From the NCBI RefSeq assembly GCF_003797185.1, contig NZ_RKMH01000008.1, positions 186,001-250,000 on the forward strand: a DNA stretch of 64,000 nt. Reading direction: 5' to 3'. This document shows, in pieces, positions 33,465-42,107 of this stretch. This DNA comes from Gordonia oryzae (GTDB lineage: Bacteria; Actinomycetota; Actinomycetes; Mycobacteriales; Mycobacteriaceae). The position numbers and the translations under genes are program-made. A model generated the notes under the pieces. The model did no database searches, was not told the DNA's origin, and worked only from the letters and a program-made list of their open reading frames with translations. How positions within the stretch are numbered: the stretch's first letter is position 1; each line of letters starts with the position of its first letter.

Positions 33465-34079
33465 ATGACCACTGCGAAACCGGCCAAGCGCACGGGCCGC
33501 CCGGGGCGCCCCGGCTACGACCTCGACTCGCTGCTCGCGGTCGCGGTGAAGGTCTTCAACGAGAAGGGCTACGACGGCACGAGCATGGATGTGCTCGCCG
33601 ACCGGCTCGGGATCAGCAAGTCGTCGATCTATCACCACGTCTCGGGCAAGCAGGAACTCCTCGAGCTGGCTCTCGGGCGCGCACTCGGAGCCCTCTTCGC
33701 CGCCACCACGGAGGCCGGCACCACCGAGGGCCGACACATCGATCGGCTGGAGTACCTGGTCAGACGCAGTGTGGAAATCCTGGCCGCCGAACTCCCCTAC
33801 GTCACACTGCTACTGCGAGTACGCGGCAACTCGGTCGTTGAACGCCGGGCGCTGGCCCGTCGACGTGAGTTCGACGAGTTCGTCGGCAACCTCGTCATCG
33901 GCGCCGCCGAGGAGGGCGACGTCTCCCCGGAGGTCGACCCGGCACTGGTGGCACGGCTGCTGTTCGGCACGGTCAACTCGCTCATCGAGTGGTACCGACC
34001 ACGTGTCGGGGTCGGTGTCGACGAACTCGCCGACGCCGTGGTCGCGATGACCTTCGACGGACTGCGCCGCCGGCGCTGA
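33465..34079 (+). CDS. paaR: TetR-family phenylacetate repressor
   Basis: A 204-residue TetR protein. The helix-turn-helix is TSMDVLADRLGISKSSIYHH (about 38-57) and the C-terminal TetR_C domain follows (LEYLVRRSVEILAAELPYVT). It is divergent from the paaF operon and co-directional with paaZ. PaaR proteins of Corynebacterium and relatives repress paa genes and are released by phenylacetyl-CoA. The start could be ATG 33465 (weak GAG upstream) or the in-frame ATG 33456. Two matching palindromes at the paaF and paaZ promoters support the call. Confidence 0.85.
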   Translation: MTTAKPAKRTGRPGRPGYDLDSLLAVAVKVFNEKGYDGTSMDVLADRLGISKSSIYHHVSGKQELLELALGRALGALFAATTEAGTTEGRHIDRLEYLVRRSVEILAAELPYVTLLLRVRGNSVVERRALARRREFDEFVGNLVIGAAEEGDVSPEVDPALVARLLFGTVNSLIEWYRPRVGVGVDELADAVVAMTFDGLRRRR

Positions 34080-34126
34080 CCACCGCCACCCCTTGACACG
34101 GGACCAACGTCCCGGCGAAGGTAATT

Positions 34127-34144
34127 ACCGACCGAATGGACGGT
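34127..34144. promoter_or_regulatory. PaaR-like operator upstream of paaZ
   Basis: ACCGACCGAATGGACGGT has the same ACCGACC-N4-GGTCGGT layout as the paaF site with one mismatch in the right half. It ends 15 bases before the paaZ start codon and covers an in-frame ATG at 34136, so initiation from that ATG is unlikely. Confidence 0.8.
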
Positions 34145-34159
34145 AGAGGGAGCTGGGCT

Positions 34160-36199
34160 GTGAGCCGATTGTTGGAAAGCTGGACACAAGGACGCTGGTA
34201 CGCCGCGTCCGACGAGGGCACGCCGTTGCTCAGCGCGGTCGACGGATCGGAGGTGGCGCGGATCTCGGCGACCGGTGTCGATCGCGCCGCGATGGTCGAG
34301 TACGCACGCACCGTCGGCGGAGAGGCGCTGGCCTCGCTGACCTTCCACGAGCGGGCCGGGTTGCTCAAACAACTCGGCCTCACCCTGATGGCGGGCAAGG
34401 ACGAGTTCTACGAACTCTCCCGCACGACCGGCGCCACCGACCGCGACTCCGCCGTCGACATCGACGGTGGATTCGGGACCGTCCTGAGTTATGCGAGCAA
34501 GGCCCGACGGGAATTGCCCGACGACACCGTCTATCTCGACGGACCGGTCGAGCAGCTCGGCAAGAAGGGCACCTTCCTCGGCCAACACCTCTACACCTCC
34601 CGACGCGGGGTTGCGGTGCAGATCAACGCGTTCAACTTCCCGGTGTGGGGTTTCCTGGAGAAGCTGGCCCCGGCGTTCATCGCCGGTGTGCCCACGATCG
34701 TCAAACCCGCCAGTGCCACTGCCTATCTCACCGAGCTCGTGGTCCGCCGCATCGTCGAGAGCGGCATCCTACCCGAGGGCTCGGTGCAACTACTGTGCGG
34801 CAGCGCGGGCGATCTGCTCGACCATCTCGACGGACAGGATTCGGTGGCCTTCACCGGCTCGGCCGACACCGCAGCCGTGCTGCGCGCCCATCCGACGGTG
34901 GTGGCGTCCGGGCTGCACTTCACCGCCGAGGCGGACTCACTCAACGCATCGATCCTCGGTGCCGACGTGGGCGTCGACGACCCCGAATTCGACCTGTACG
35001 TGCGGCAGCTCGTCACCGAGATGACCGTCAAGGCCGGGCAGAAGTGCACCGCGATTCGCCGCGCCCTGGTCCCCGAACCCCTCGTCGATGCCGTCGTCGA
35101 GGCCGCGTCGGCGAGACTGGCCACGATCCGCGTCGGCAATCCCGCCGCCCCCGACGTGCGGATGGGCGCCCTCGCGAGCATCGAGCAGCGTGACGAGGTC
35201 CTGAAAGCACTTCGGGGACTGACCAAATCGGCAGACATCGTCTTCGGCGACCCCGACCACGTCGAGCTCGTCGACGCCGAGCGCTCATCAGGCGCATTTC
35301 TCTCGCCGATCCTGTTGCGCGCCACCGACAGCTGGGCGCCGGAGATCCACGACATCGAGGCCTTCGGTCCGGTGTCGACGGTCATCGGCTACCGCGACGC
35401 CGACGACGCCATCGCCCTTGCCGCCCGCGGCCGCGGATCGCTGGTGGCCTCGCTGGTGACCGCCGACACCGACGTCGCGGCGACCGTCGTGCGCGGCATC
35501 GCCGCCTACCACGGTCGGATTCTGGTGCTCAACGCCGAGGATGCCGCCGAATCCACCGGCCACGGCTCCCCGCTGCCGGTCCTGGTGCACGGCGGCCCCG
35601 GCCGCGCGGGCGGCGGGGAGGAACTCGGCGGCATCCGCGGCGTGCTCCACCACATGCAGCGCACCGCGGTGCAGGGCACACCGAACATCCTCACCGCGGT
35701 CGGACGGCGTTGGGTCGGCGGCGCCGACCGCGTGCAGACCGATGTGCATCCGTTCCGGAAGAATCTGTCGCAGTTGCAGATCGGCGACACCATCGTGGGT
35801 GGGCCGCGTCAGGTGACGCGTGCCGACATCGACCACTTCGCCGAATTCACCGGCGACACCTTCTACGCGCACACCGACCCGGAAGCTGCCGCGGCCAACC
35901 CCCTCTTCGGCGGCATCGTCGCCCACGGATACCTGGTGGTGTCGCTGGCCGCGGGCCTGTTCGTCGATCCGGCACCGGGCCCGGTGCTGGCCAACTTCGG
36001 CGTCGACGGATTGCGATTCCTCACGCCGGTCAAAGCCGAGGACAGCCTCACCGTCACGTTGACGGCCAAACAGATCACGCCACGCCAGAGCGCCGATTAC
36101 GGTGAGGTGCGCTGGGATGCCGTCGTCACCAACCAGAACGACGACCCGGTGGCGACCTACGACGTGCTCACGCTCGTCGCCAAAGCCGAAAAGGAGTAA
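34160..36199 (+). CDS. paaZ: Oxepin-CoA hydrolase / 3-oxo-5,6-dehydrosuberyl-CoA semialdehyde dehydrogenase
   Basis: A 679-residue bifunctional enzyme, close to E. coli PaaZ (681). The aldehyde dehydrogenase domain (about 1-525) has FNFPVWGFLEKLAPAFIAG, HFTAEADS (general base Glu) and GQKCTAIRR (catalytic Cys). The MaoC hydratase domain (about 545-679) has FAEFTGDTFYAHTDPEAA and HGYLVVSLAAG and opens the oxepin ring. The start is GTG 34160 with GAGGGAG seven bases upstream. It has a promoter separate from the other paa genes. Confidence 0.95.
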   Translation: MSRLLESWTQGRWYAASDEGTPLLSAVDGSEVARISATGVDRAAMVEYARTVGGEALASLTFHERAGLLKQLGLTLMAGKDEFYELSRTTGATDRDSAVDIDGGFGTVLSYASKARRELPDDTVYLDGPVEQLGKKGTFLGQHLYTSRRGVAVQINAFNFPVWGFLEKLAPAFIAGVPTIVKPASATAYLTELVVRRIVESGILPEGSVQLLCGSAGDLLDHLDGQDSVAFTGSADTAAVLRAHPTVVASGLHFTAEADSLNASILGADVGVDDPEFDLYVRQLVTEMTVKAGQKCTAIRRALVPEPLVDAVVEAASARLATIRVGNPAAPDVRMGALASIEQRDEVLKALRGLTKSADIVFGDPDHVELVDAERSSGAFLSPILLRATDSWAPEIHDIEAFGPVSTVIGYRDADDAIALAARGRGSLVASLVTADTDVAATVVRGIAAYHGRILVLNAEDAAESTGHGSPLPVLVHGGPGRAGGGEELGGIRGVLHHMQRTAVQGTPNILTAVGRRWVGGADRVQTDVHPFRKNLSQLQIGDTIVGGPRQVTRADIDHFAEFTGDTFYAHTDPEAAAANPLFGGIVAHGYLVVSLAAGLFVDPAPGPVLANFGVDGLRFLTPVKAEDSLTVTLTAKQITPRQSADYGEVRWDAVVTNQNDDPVATYDVLTLVAKAEKE

Positions 36200-36204
36200 T
36201 CGAC

Positions 36205-36519
36205 ATGACCGTTCGCGTTGCCGTCTGCTACGGACAACCCACCGACCCCGCCGCGTTCGACGACCACTACGAGCGGGTACACATCCCGCTCGCGAATGCG
36301 ATCCCGGGCCTGACCGACTACACCTACGCCAAGGTGTCGACGCTCGACGGCTCCGAGCCGCCGTACTACTCGGTCGCGAGCCTGTACTTCGCCGACGACG
36401 ACTCGTTGAAGGCCGGCCTGGGGTCTCCCGAGATGGCCGCCGCCGCAGGTGATGTGCCCAACTTCGCCACCGGTGGGGTCACCATGTTCACCCACGCCGA
36501 GACCTCGGTGCGTCCGTGA
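36205..36519 (+). CDS. EthD-family protein
   Basis: A 104-residue alpha+beta-barrel protein with VAVCYGQPTDPAAFDDHYER at the N-terminus and HIPLANAIPGL, typical of the EthD family. AAGGAG precedes the ATG. EthD-like proteins support oxidative pathways (for example ethyl tert-butyl ether degradation) in an unknown way. Similar small genes occur in actinobacterial paa clusters, so it may help the epoxide or oxepin steps. This is inference from its position between paaZ and paaI. Confidence 0.8.
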   Translation: MTVRVAVCYGQPTDPAAFDDHYERVHIPLANAIPGLTDYTYAKVSTLDGSEPPYYSVASLYFADDDSLKAGLGSPEMAAAAGDVPNFATGGVTMFTHAETSVRP

Positions 36520-36889
36520 CGTCGGTTCCCGACGAGGTCACCGACCACGCGATCGCGCGGCGGATGTTCGCCGAGGACAACGCGTCTCGCGCGCTCGGCA
36601 TCGAGCTCCTCGAGCTCGGTGCCGGGCGGGCGCGGATGTCGATGCGCATCGGAGCACAGATGGTCAACGGCCACGGCATCACCCACGGCGGCTATGTGTT
36701 TCTCCTCGCCGACACCGCGTTCGCGGTCGCCTCAAGCACGGGGACGACGCCCGTGAGGTCGTGAGCGTCGGGCGCACCGGGATCGACGACGTCAGCGTCC
36801 CCTTTGGCGAGCAAGTGGTTGCCGCAGGTCACGCGGTGACAGCCGCACCGTGGGCCGCCCCTGAGCCGCGGTCTCGTGGTCGCCGATGA
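36516..36889 (+). pseudogene. paaI: paaI thioesterase gene broken by an internal deletion
   Basis: The reading starts at GTG 36516 (overlapping the EthD stop) and gives a normal PaaI N-terminus through NGHGITHGGYVFLLADTAF, including the catalytic-region Gly-Gly. After FAVASS the frame runs out at TGA 36762-36764. A neighbouring frame then reads AREVVSVGRTGIDDVSVPFG and QVVA, clearly the PaaI C-terminal strand region. In intact hot-dog thioesterases about 40 residues separate these two parts. Here only about 37 bases do, so roughly 80-90 bases are missing and the frame is shifted. PaaI hydrolyses stalled CoA thioesters, so its loss should be tolerated. Confidence 0.8.
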
Positions 36890-37049
36890 GGCGGACCATG
36901 TGATTTCGCGCGACGCGGTAATACTTCGGTGTTGGTCGTCGCGGCTGTCGGTTGCGGTGGCGCCGGTCATGTGTGAATGATCTGCGCCACGACAGCGGTC
37001 GACACCTTCCGAGGCAGGGGCAGCGTCCCGGCTTGCACCAACTCTATAG

Positions 37050-37064
37050 ACTATGTTTCATAGT
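37050..37064. promoter_or_regulatory. Palindrome upstream of the hydratase-lyase pair
   Basis: ACTATG-TTT-CATAGT is a perfect inverted repeat 43 bases before the hydratase start, in an AT-rich spot (CTATAGACTATG) unusual for this genome. The GntR gene of the module has a related AT-rich sequence at its start (CATAGAATATAGAATAC, 39504-39520). Both share ATAGAnTAT, so this may be the GntR operator. Confidence 0.4.
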
Positions 37065-37106
37065 GCGAGGTGTCACAGGGGCAGTCGGAGCAGCGGAGGA
37101 ACGCAT

Positions 37107-37973
37107 ATGGCCGGGACCACCGGATCGAGTCTGAGCGATCACGTCGACGGTTGGCGTCCCGGTCCGATTACCCAGGTCGACACCCTCGACGCGGCGCAGG
37201 CGACGCGGTTGGCCGCCACGCTCGGACTATCGGAGACCCTCGCCGACGGCGATCCACTGCGATTGCCCTGGCACTGGATCTTCTTTTCCGAGTGGCCGCC
37301 GACTGCCGAACTGGGCGCCGACGGTCACCCCGCCCACGGTCATTTCCTGCCACCGATCCCGGATCGCCGTCGGATGTTCGCCGGTGCACGGATCACCTCC
37401 ACGGCGGCACTGATCCTCGGCGAGCGCACCGAGAAGGTGTCGTCAGTGGCCTCGATGACCGAGAAGAACGGGCGCACCGGCGACATGCTCTTCGTCACGG
37501 TCCGCAGTGAGTACCGCCAGGGCGGAGCCGTTGTGCTCACCGAGGACCAGGATCTGGTGTATCGCAGCGATTCCGGCGACGCGCGGCCCTTCGATCGGCC
37601 GAGTCCCGACCTCGCCGACGCGACCGCACCATGGACCGCGGAGCCGACACCCGACACGCCGCTGCTCTTCCGGTACTCGGCACTGACCTCCAACGCGCAT
37701 CGCATCCACTACGACCGTCCGTACGCGACCGGCGTCGAAGGCTACCCTGATCTCGTCGTCCACGGACCGTTGCTGGCCACCTACATGGCCGAGCTAGCCA
37801 ACGCGCATGGTAAGTCGCTGCGCACCTTCAGCTTCCGGCTGCGCAGTCCGCTGTTCCTCGGTGACCGCTTCCGCGTCGAGGCCACCCCGGACGATGACGG
37901 TGGCGCGGTAGAGCTCGCCGTCGTCACCGGACAGGGCACCGTTCACGTCTCGGGCAAGGGAGAATTCGCATGA
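37107..37973 (+). CDS. Itaconyl-CoA/mesaconyl-C4-CoA hydratase (FAS1-like MaoC)
   Basis: A 288-residue double hot-dog hydratase. Its pattern (LPWHWIFFSEWPPTAELGAD near 56-75, FLPPIPDRRRMFAGARI near 83, then RYSALTSNAHRIHYDRPYA and VHGPLLATYM) is that of mesaconyl-C4-CoA hydratase (Meh) and the itaconyl-CoA hydratase Ich of Pseudomonas. These enzymes form (S)-citramalyl-CoA. CGGAGGAACG precedes the ATG at 37107. The CitE-like lyase that would act next overlaps its stop by four bases, giving a two-step route to pyruvate and acetyl-CoA. Confidence 0.75.
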   Translation: MAGTTGSSLSDHVDGWRPGPITQVDTLDAAQATRLAATLGLSETLADGDPLRLPWHWIFFSEWPPTAELGADGHPAHGHFLPPIPDRRRMFAGARITSTAALILGERTEKVSSVASMTEKNGRTGDMLFVTVRSEYRQGGAVVLTEDQDLVYRSDSGDARPFDRPSPDLADATAPWTAEPTPDTPLLFRYSALTSNAHRIHYDRPYATGVEGYPDLVVHGPLLATYMAELANAHGKSLRTFSFRLRSPLFLGDRFRVEATPDDDGGAVELAVVTGQGTVHVSGKGEFA

Positions 37974-38833
37974 TCGACGCCACCGATCCCATCGCATCGC
38001 TGCGCGTCGCGCGCAGCTTCCTGTTCGTCCCGGGTAATCGGCCCGAGCGTTTCGACAAGGCCGCCGCGGCCGGTGCCGATGTGGTGATCATCGACCTCGA
38101 GGACGCTGTCGCCCCGGAGGACAAGGGTGCGGCCCGCGAGCACATCGCCGGCTGGCTTGCGGCAGGTAAGCACGCCGTCCTGCGCATCAATGCCTCCGGA
38201 ACACCCTGGCATGCTGACGATGTGGAACTCGCGGCCCGGCACGGCGCACCGGTGATGCCCGCCAAGGCGAGCAGCGCCGACGAGGTGGTACACGTGACGC
38301 AGGCGACCGCGGCGCCGGTCCTGCCGCTCATCGAGACCGCGCGGGGCATTCTTGCGGCGCCGGCCATCGCGCAGGTACCTGGTGTCGCCCGAGTGGGCTT
38401 TGGTGCCATCGACTTCGCCGTCGAGATCGGTGCCGACCCCGATGACCACGAGGCACTGCTGTATGCGCGTTCGATGCTCGTCACGGCGTCGGCCGCGGCG
38501 GGTATCGCCGCCCCCATCGACGGAGTGACCACGGCGCTGCGCGACGCCGAAAAGCTCGTCGCCGACGTCAGTTACGCCGCGCGGATCGGCATGACCGGCA
38601 AGCTCTGCATCCATCCCGCCCAGGTGGCTACGGTCCACGCGTGCCTGGCACCGTCGGACGCCGAGATCGCTTGGGCCCGTTCGATTGTGTCGGTGGCCGG
38701 TACCAAATCCTCGGCGGTAGCGGTCGGCGGACACATGGTGGACCCGCCGGTTGTCGCACGCGCACAACGGATTCTAGCGTCAGCACTCGACCCCGAAGGG
38801 ACGGGCACCCCAGGGCGCCAGAACTCAGCGTGA
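37970..38833 (+). CDS. CitE-like (S)-citramalyl-CoA lyase
   Basis: A 287-residue HpcH/HpaI-type TIM barrel. SFLFVPGNRPERFDKAAA (about 16-33), VVIIDLEDAV (about 38-47, metal-binding Glu-Asp), PLIETARGI and GKLCIHPAQV are the CitE-like motifs. Citramalyl-CoA lyase splits citramalyl-CoA to pyruvate and acetyl-CoA. Malyl- or methylmalyl-CoA are other possible substrates. It is coupled to the hydratase by an ATGA overlap. Its 3' end overlaps the converging gntR gene by nine bases. Confidence 0.75.
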   Translation: MIDATDPIASLRVARSFLFVPGNRPERFDKAAAAGADVVIIDLEDAVAPEDKGAAREHIAGWLAAGKHAVLRINASGTPWHADDVELAARHGAPVMPAKASSADEVVHVTQATAAPVLPLIETARGILAAPAIAQVPGVARVGFGAIDFAVEIGADPDDHEALLYARSMLVTASAAAGIAAPIDGVTTALRDAEKLVADVSYAARIGMTGKLCIHPAQVATVHACLAPSDAEIAWARSIVSVAGTKSSAVAVGGHMVDPPVVARAQRILASALDPEGTGTPGRQNSA

Positions 38834-39505
38834 CTCGTGCCGATGCTCGGCGAGCAGACGCCCGGCCTTGCCAATGTGCGCCGACATCGCGGCCCGTGCG
38901 CCGGCCGCATTGCGTCGGCGCAGGGCGTCGATGATGTCGCGATGATCGTCGGCCGATGCTTGCGGCCAGCCGTCGACCGACGAAAAGAACCGTCGGGGAG
39001 CATAATTGAGCGACGACTTGATCATCCACAACAGCTTGGGCGATCCCGCCGCGGAATAGATCAGTCGGTGGAATTCGTGATTGAGCCGCTCGACCTCGTC
39101 GTTGTCCTTCGCGTTGGCGGCCACCTCGAGTGCGGCCTGCAGACGGTCGAGGGTGGCCAGGTCCGCATCGTCGAGACGAGCGGCGGCGCGGGCGGCGAGT
39201 TCGCCGGCCAACAGCGCCTGTCCGGCAAAGACGTCCTCGATGTCGGTGCTACTCAAGGGTGCGACGACGAATCCGCGCCGCGGTTCGACCCGCAGTAGTC
39301 CCTCGCTCTGCAAGGACAGTAGTCCCTCCCGTGCCGGCGTGGCCGAGACCCCCAGTTCATCGGCAACGGTCTCCGGGCGGATGAACTCGCCGGGTTGCAG
39401 CGCTCCGGAGACGATGAGCTCACGGACGTACTCCGAGACCTCGTCGGACAACCGGGGACGACGTCGGCGTCGCGCCGCCGGAGCGGGAGCCGCAGAATCA
39501 ACCAT
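38825..39505 (-). CDS. GntR/FadR-family (FCD) regulator
   Basis: A 226-residue protein with an Arg-rich start, a winged helix (YVRELIVSGALQPGEFIRPE, ELGVSATPAREGLLSLQSEGLL) and an FCD ligand domain whose Asp/His metal or ligand residues appear in HEFHRLIY and HRDIIDAL. It is convergent with the hydratase-lyase genes, so control would be by binding to their promoter about 2 kb away. ATG 39505 is preceded by an AT-rich TATTCTATATTCT but no ribosome-binding site, so the mRNA may be leaderless. Confidence 0.8.
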   Translation of the reverse strand: MVDSAAPAPAARRRRRPRLSDEVSEYVRELIVSGALQPGEFIRPETVADELGVSATPAREGLLSLQSEGLLRVEPRRGFVVAPLSSTDIEDVFAGQALLAGELAARAAARLDDADLATLDRLQAALEVAANAKDNDEVERLNHEFHRLIYSAAGSPKLLWMIKSSLNYAPRRFFSSVDGWPQASADDHRDIIDALRRRNAAGARAAMSAHIGKAGRLLAEHRHESR

Positions 39506-39598
39506 AGAATATAGAATACAGTCACGACCTGGTCCTGTGCCGATCTCCCGGATTGCCCTCCCAGGAAGCGGCCGGCGCCGGGTCCTACAGTGGATGAA

Positions 39599-40849
39599 AT
39601 GACTGCGGGTGGCACCGCGCGGGAGCGCGAGGGCATGTTCGCCTCGCTGCACATCCGTAACTATCGCCTGTTCTTCGGCGGGCAGGCGCTCTCGCTGGTC
39701 GGCACCTGGATGCAGGCCACCGCTCAAGCCTGGGTGGTCCTGACCCTCAGCGATTCGCCGACCGTGCTCGGCGTGATCGTCGCGCTGCAGGCCGTACCGA
39801 TCCTGGTCCTCGGCCCGTACGCGGGGGTGATCGCCGATCGCGTGGATCGTCGCAAGGTGATGATCATCCTGCAGTCGGTGATGGGGCTGCTGGCGGCGGC
39901 CCTGGCGATCCTCACCTTCGGCGGTTGGGTGCAGGTGTGGCAGGTCGGGGTCCTCGCCGTGCTGCTCGGACTGAACAACGCGTTCGAGAACCCCTCCCGC
40001 CAGGCGTTCATCCACCAGATCGTCGGCGAATCCCGGATCCGCAATGCGGTCACCTTGAACTCGGTGATGGTCAACGCGGCGCGGGCGGTCGGCCCGGCCG
40101 TGGCCGGGTTGGTCCTCGCCACGGTCGGCGCGGGGTGGTGTTTCGCGATCAACGCGGCCAGCTTCGTCGCGGTGGTGGTGTCACTGCTGATGATGCGAAC
40201 CGCCGAGATCGCCGAGGAGACACCGGTCAAACGCGGCAAAGGCCAACTGCGCGAAGGGCTCCGCTACGTCGCCGGACGCCCCGTGCTGTGGGTTCCGCTG
40301 ACGATGATGGCATTGGTCGGCACCCTCGCCTACGAGTTCGGGGTGTCGCTGCCTGCCGCCGCCAAGGACGCCTTTCACGGCGGCCCCCAGGCCTTCGGCT
40401 TCATGACGGCGGCGATGGGGGTGGGCGCGGTCGTCGGCGGTCTGCTGGTGGCCGCGCGCGGCACCACCGGTTTGCGCACGTTGATCCTGGCCGCCATCGG
40501 GTTTGGCATCACCATCGCGGTAACCGCTGCGGTCCCGCACCTGTGGATGGCGATCGTCGCCCTGTTCTTCGTCGGCTGGCTCAGCGTGTCGTTCATGTCA
40601 ACCGGAAACGCGACGCTGCAACTGAATTCGGATCCCCAGATGCGTGGCCGGGTGATGTCGTTGTGGTCGGTGGCGTTCCTGGGGTCGACGCCGATCGGCG
40701 GACCGCTGATCGGGTGGATCAGCGAGGCGTCCGGGCCGCGGGCCGGCCTCGCAGTCGGCGCTGCCTCGTGTTTCGTCGCCGCGGCCATCGGCCTGGCCAT
40801 CCATCGCCGTCGTGCGCCGCACCTACCGCGGATGGAATCGACGACCTGA
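39599..40849 (+). CDS. MFS exporter, EntS/MFS_3 type
   Basis: A protein of 416 residues (419 from GTG 39590) with 12 membrane segments. LHIRNYRLFFGGQALSLVGT at the start and ADRVDRRKVM (motif A) are typical of the enterobactin-exporter-like MFS_3 group. No siderophore genes are nearby, so the substrate is unknown. Neither start has a clear ribosome-binding site. Its 3' end overlaps the converging membrane-protein gene by 27 bases. Confidence 0.8.
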   Translation: MTAGGTAREREGMFASLHIRNYRLFFGGQALSLVGTWMQATAQAWVVLTLSDSPTVLGVIVALQAVPILVLGPYAGVIADRVDRRKVMIILQSVMGLLAAALAILTFGGWVQVWQVGVLAVLLGLNNAFENPSRQAFIHQIVGESRIRNAVTLNSVMVNAARAVGPAVAGLVLATVGAGWCFAINAASFVAVVVSLLMMRTAEIAEETPVKRGKGQLREGLRYVAGRPVLWVPLTMMALVGTLAYEFGVSLPAAAKDAFHGGPQAFGFMTAAMGVGAVVGGLLVAARGTTGLRTLILAAIGFGITIAVTAAVPHLWMAIVALFFVGWLSVSFMSTGNATLQLNSDPQMRGRVMSLWSVAFLGSTPIGGPLIGWISEASGPRAGLAVGAASCFVAAAIGLAIHRRRAPHLPRMESTT

Positions 40850-41785
40850 CGGCCACCCGCGACGCTCGGCGACGAAGGCGAGCACCGCGGGCGCGGCACC
40901 GACGACGGCGACCACCCAGATGCGCGTACGCAGTGGTGCCACCACGGTGTCGAATACCGCGCGGGCCACGTCCGGCGTGATGACGTCGGCGGGAACGGCA
41001 TCGAGATACCGGCCGCGGGCCACCACCACTGCGACGGCGAGCAGCAGCATCACCGTGGTGACGCCCAGGCCCAGCCCCATCACCGCTCGCCACCGGCGGG
41101 TCGGAGCAGCGACACCGATCGTCGCGACGATCGCCAGCGCGGTCAGCCAGGGCAGGACCAGCGCCGCGGCGTCCACTGCGGACACCGCACGTTGAGCGCG
41201 GCGCAGTGCGTCCGACTGCCACAGGACGAGCTGATGATGAATCGCCGGAATCTGCTCGGCGGCGGTGAATCCGTCGTCGATCAATCGCTGTCGAATCCGG
41301 GCAACCATCGGAGCCAGATCGATTGCAACGATTCCGGTGTCGCCGGCGAGAAGCCGATCGAGGGTGGTGTGCGCGGCACGATTGGCGGTCGTCCACGCGG
41401 TGGCGAACGCCGACGAGGACACGAAGCGCTCGACCGTGTCGTGAAGGTAGGACTCGAGTTGCGCCGCGATCAGCGGTGAGAGCACCTGCGCCGGTCGAGT
41501 ACCGCTGCCGGGCGCCAACGCCGAGAGCGCCTCGGTGCTCAGTGCCGCGATATCGACGTGATCGTCGATAACCGCCACGAGAGCATCAGTGACCTCGGTC
41601 CGGATCACCGGGTCGGATGCCAGTGGCGCCACCATTGCCACGTAGCCGTCGGCGTCGAGCAACTCGGACCGCAGATATCCGGCAAGCAGCGTCGACAACA
41701 CCATCACCACCGACACCACGGTCAACAGCGCCGCACCGACCGACCGGTTGCGACTGCGTCCCGCGGCGACAGTGGGATATGTCAT
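40823..41785 (-). CDS. Membrane protein with large external loop, function unknown
   Basis: About 320 residues. One N-terminal membrane segment (about 16-38) is followed by a mostly helical, soluble section of about 150 residues and then three more membrane segments toward the C-terminus (LVLPWLTALAIVATIGVA, LGLGVTTVMLLLAVAVVVA, IWVVAVVGAAPAVLAFVA). The layout suggests an extracytoplasmic domain between TM1 and TM2. No family is recognised with confidence. The start ATG 41785 has no good ribosome-binding site. The frame is open to 41911. Confidence 0.65.
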   Translation of the reverse strand: MTYPTVAAGRSRNRSVGAALLTVVSVVMVLSTLLAGYLRSELLDADGYVAMVAPLASDPVIRTEVTDALVAVIDDHVDIAALSTEALSALAPGSGTRPAQVLSPLIAAQLESYLHDTVERFVSSSAFATAWTTANRAAHTTLDRLLAGDTGIVAIDLAPMVARIRQRLIDDGFTAAEQIPAIHHQLVLWQSDALRRAQRAVSAVDAAALVLPWLTALAIVATIGVAAPTRRWRAVMGLGLGVTTVMLLLAVAVVVARGRYLDAVPADVITPDVARAVFDTVVAPLRTRIWVVAVVGAAPAVLAFVAERRGWPSGRRFHPR

Positions 41786-42107
41786 GCTGCCGGAGGGTGA
41801 CGGCGCTCGACCCGCGGCCTCACTTCCGGAGGGAACTCCCGCGTGAAGGTCCCCGCCTTCCTGCGGTTTTGGTGTCACGATGACATCCAAGCACGTGACA
41901 TCGGCCACCACGCGGCATCCGCAGCGCTCCGAGCGGTCGGTGTGAACGGCTCCGACGGCCGCACGGGGCCGACTTCGGAACTTTCAGCAACAGGAGTAGC
42001 CTCACCCACTGCGACGTGCGAAGAATTGGACGGAGGTTTTTCCGATCGTTACCGAACAGCCATCGACCGGTTCCCCGGCGTCTGCGAAACGTTCGGACGC
42101 CGATCCG
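41786..42107. other. Divergent intergenic region with a palindrome
   Basis: This space separates the membrane-protein gene from the acyltransferase gene. It holds TGTCA-CGA-TGACA (41873-41885), a possible operator, and a further CGTGACATCGG just downstream. GGAGG at 42032-42036 is a strong ribosome-binding site for the acyltransferase but is not followed by a normal start codon. No separate gene is supported. Confidence 0.5.

Noticed and set aside
38825..40015. Longer 396-codon version of the GntR protein
   Set aside because: Upstream of ATG 39505 the translation is antiphase to the MFS gene and unlike any regulator. The winged-helix family start fits 39505.
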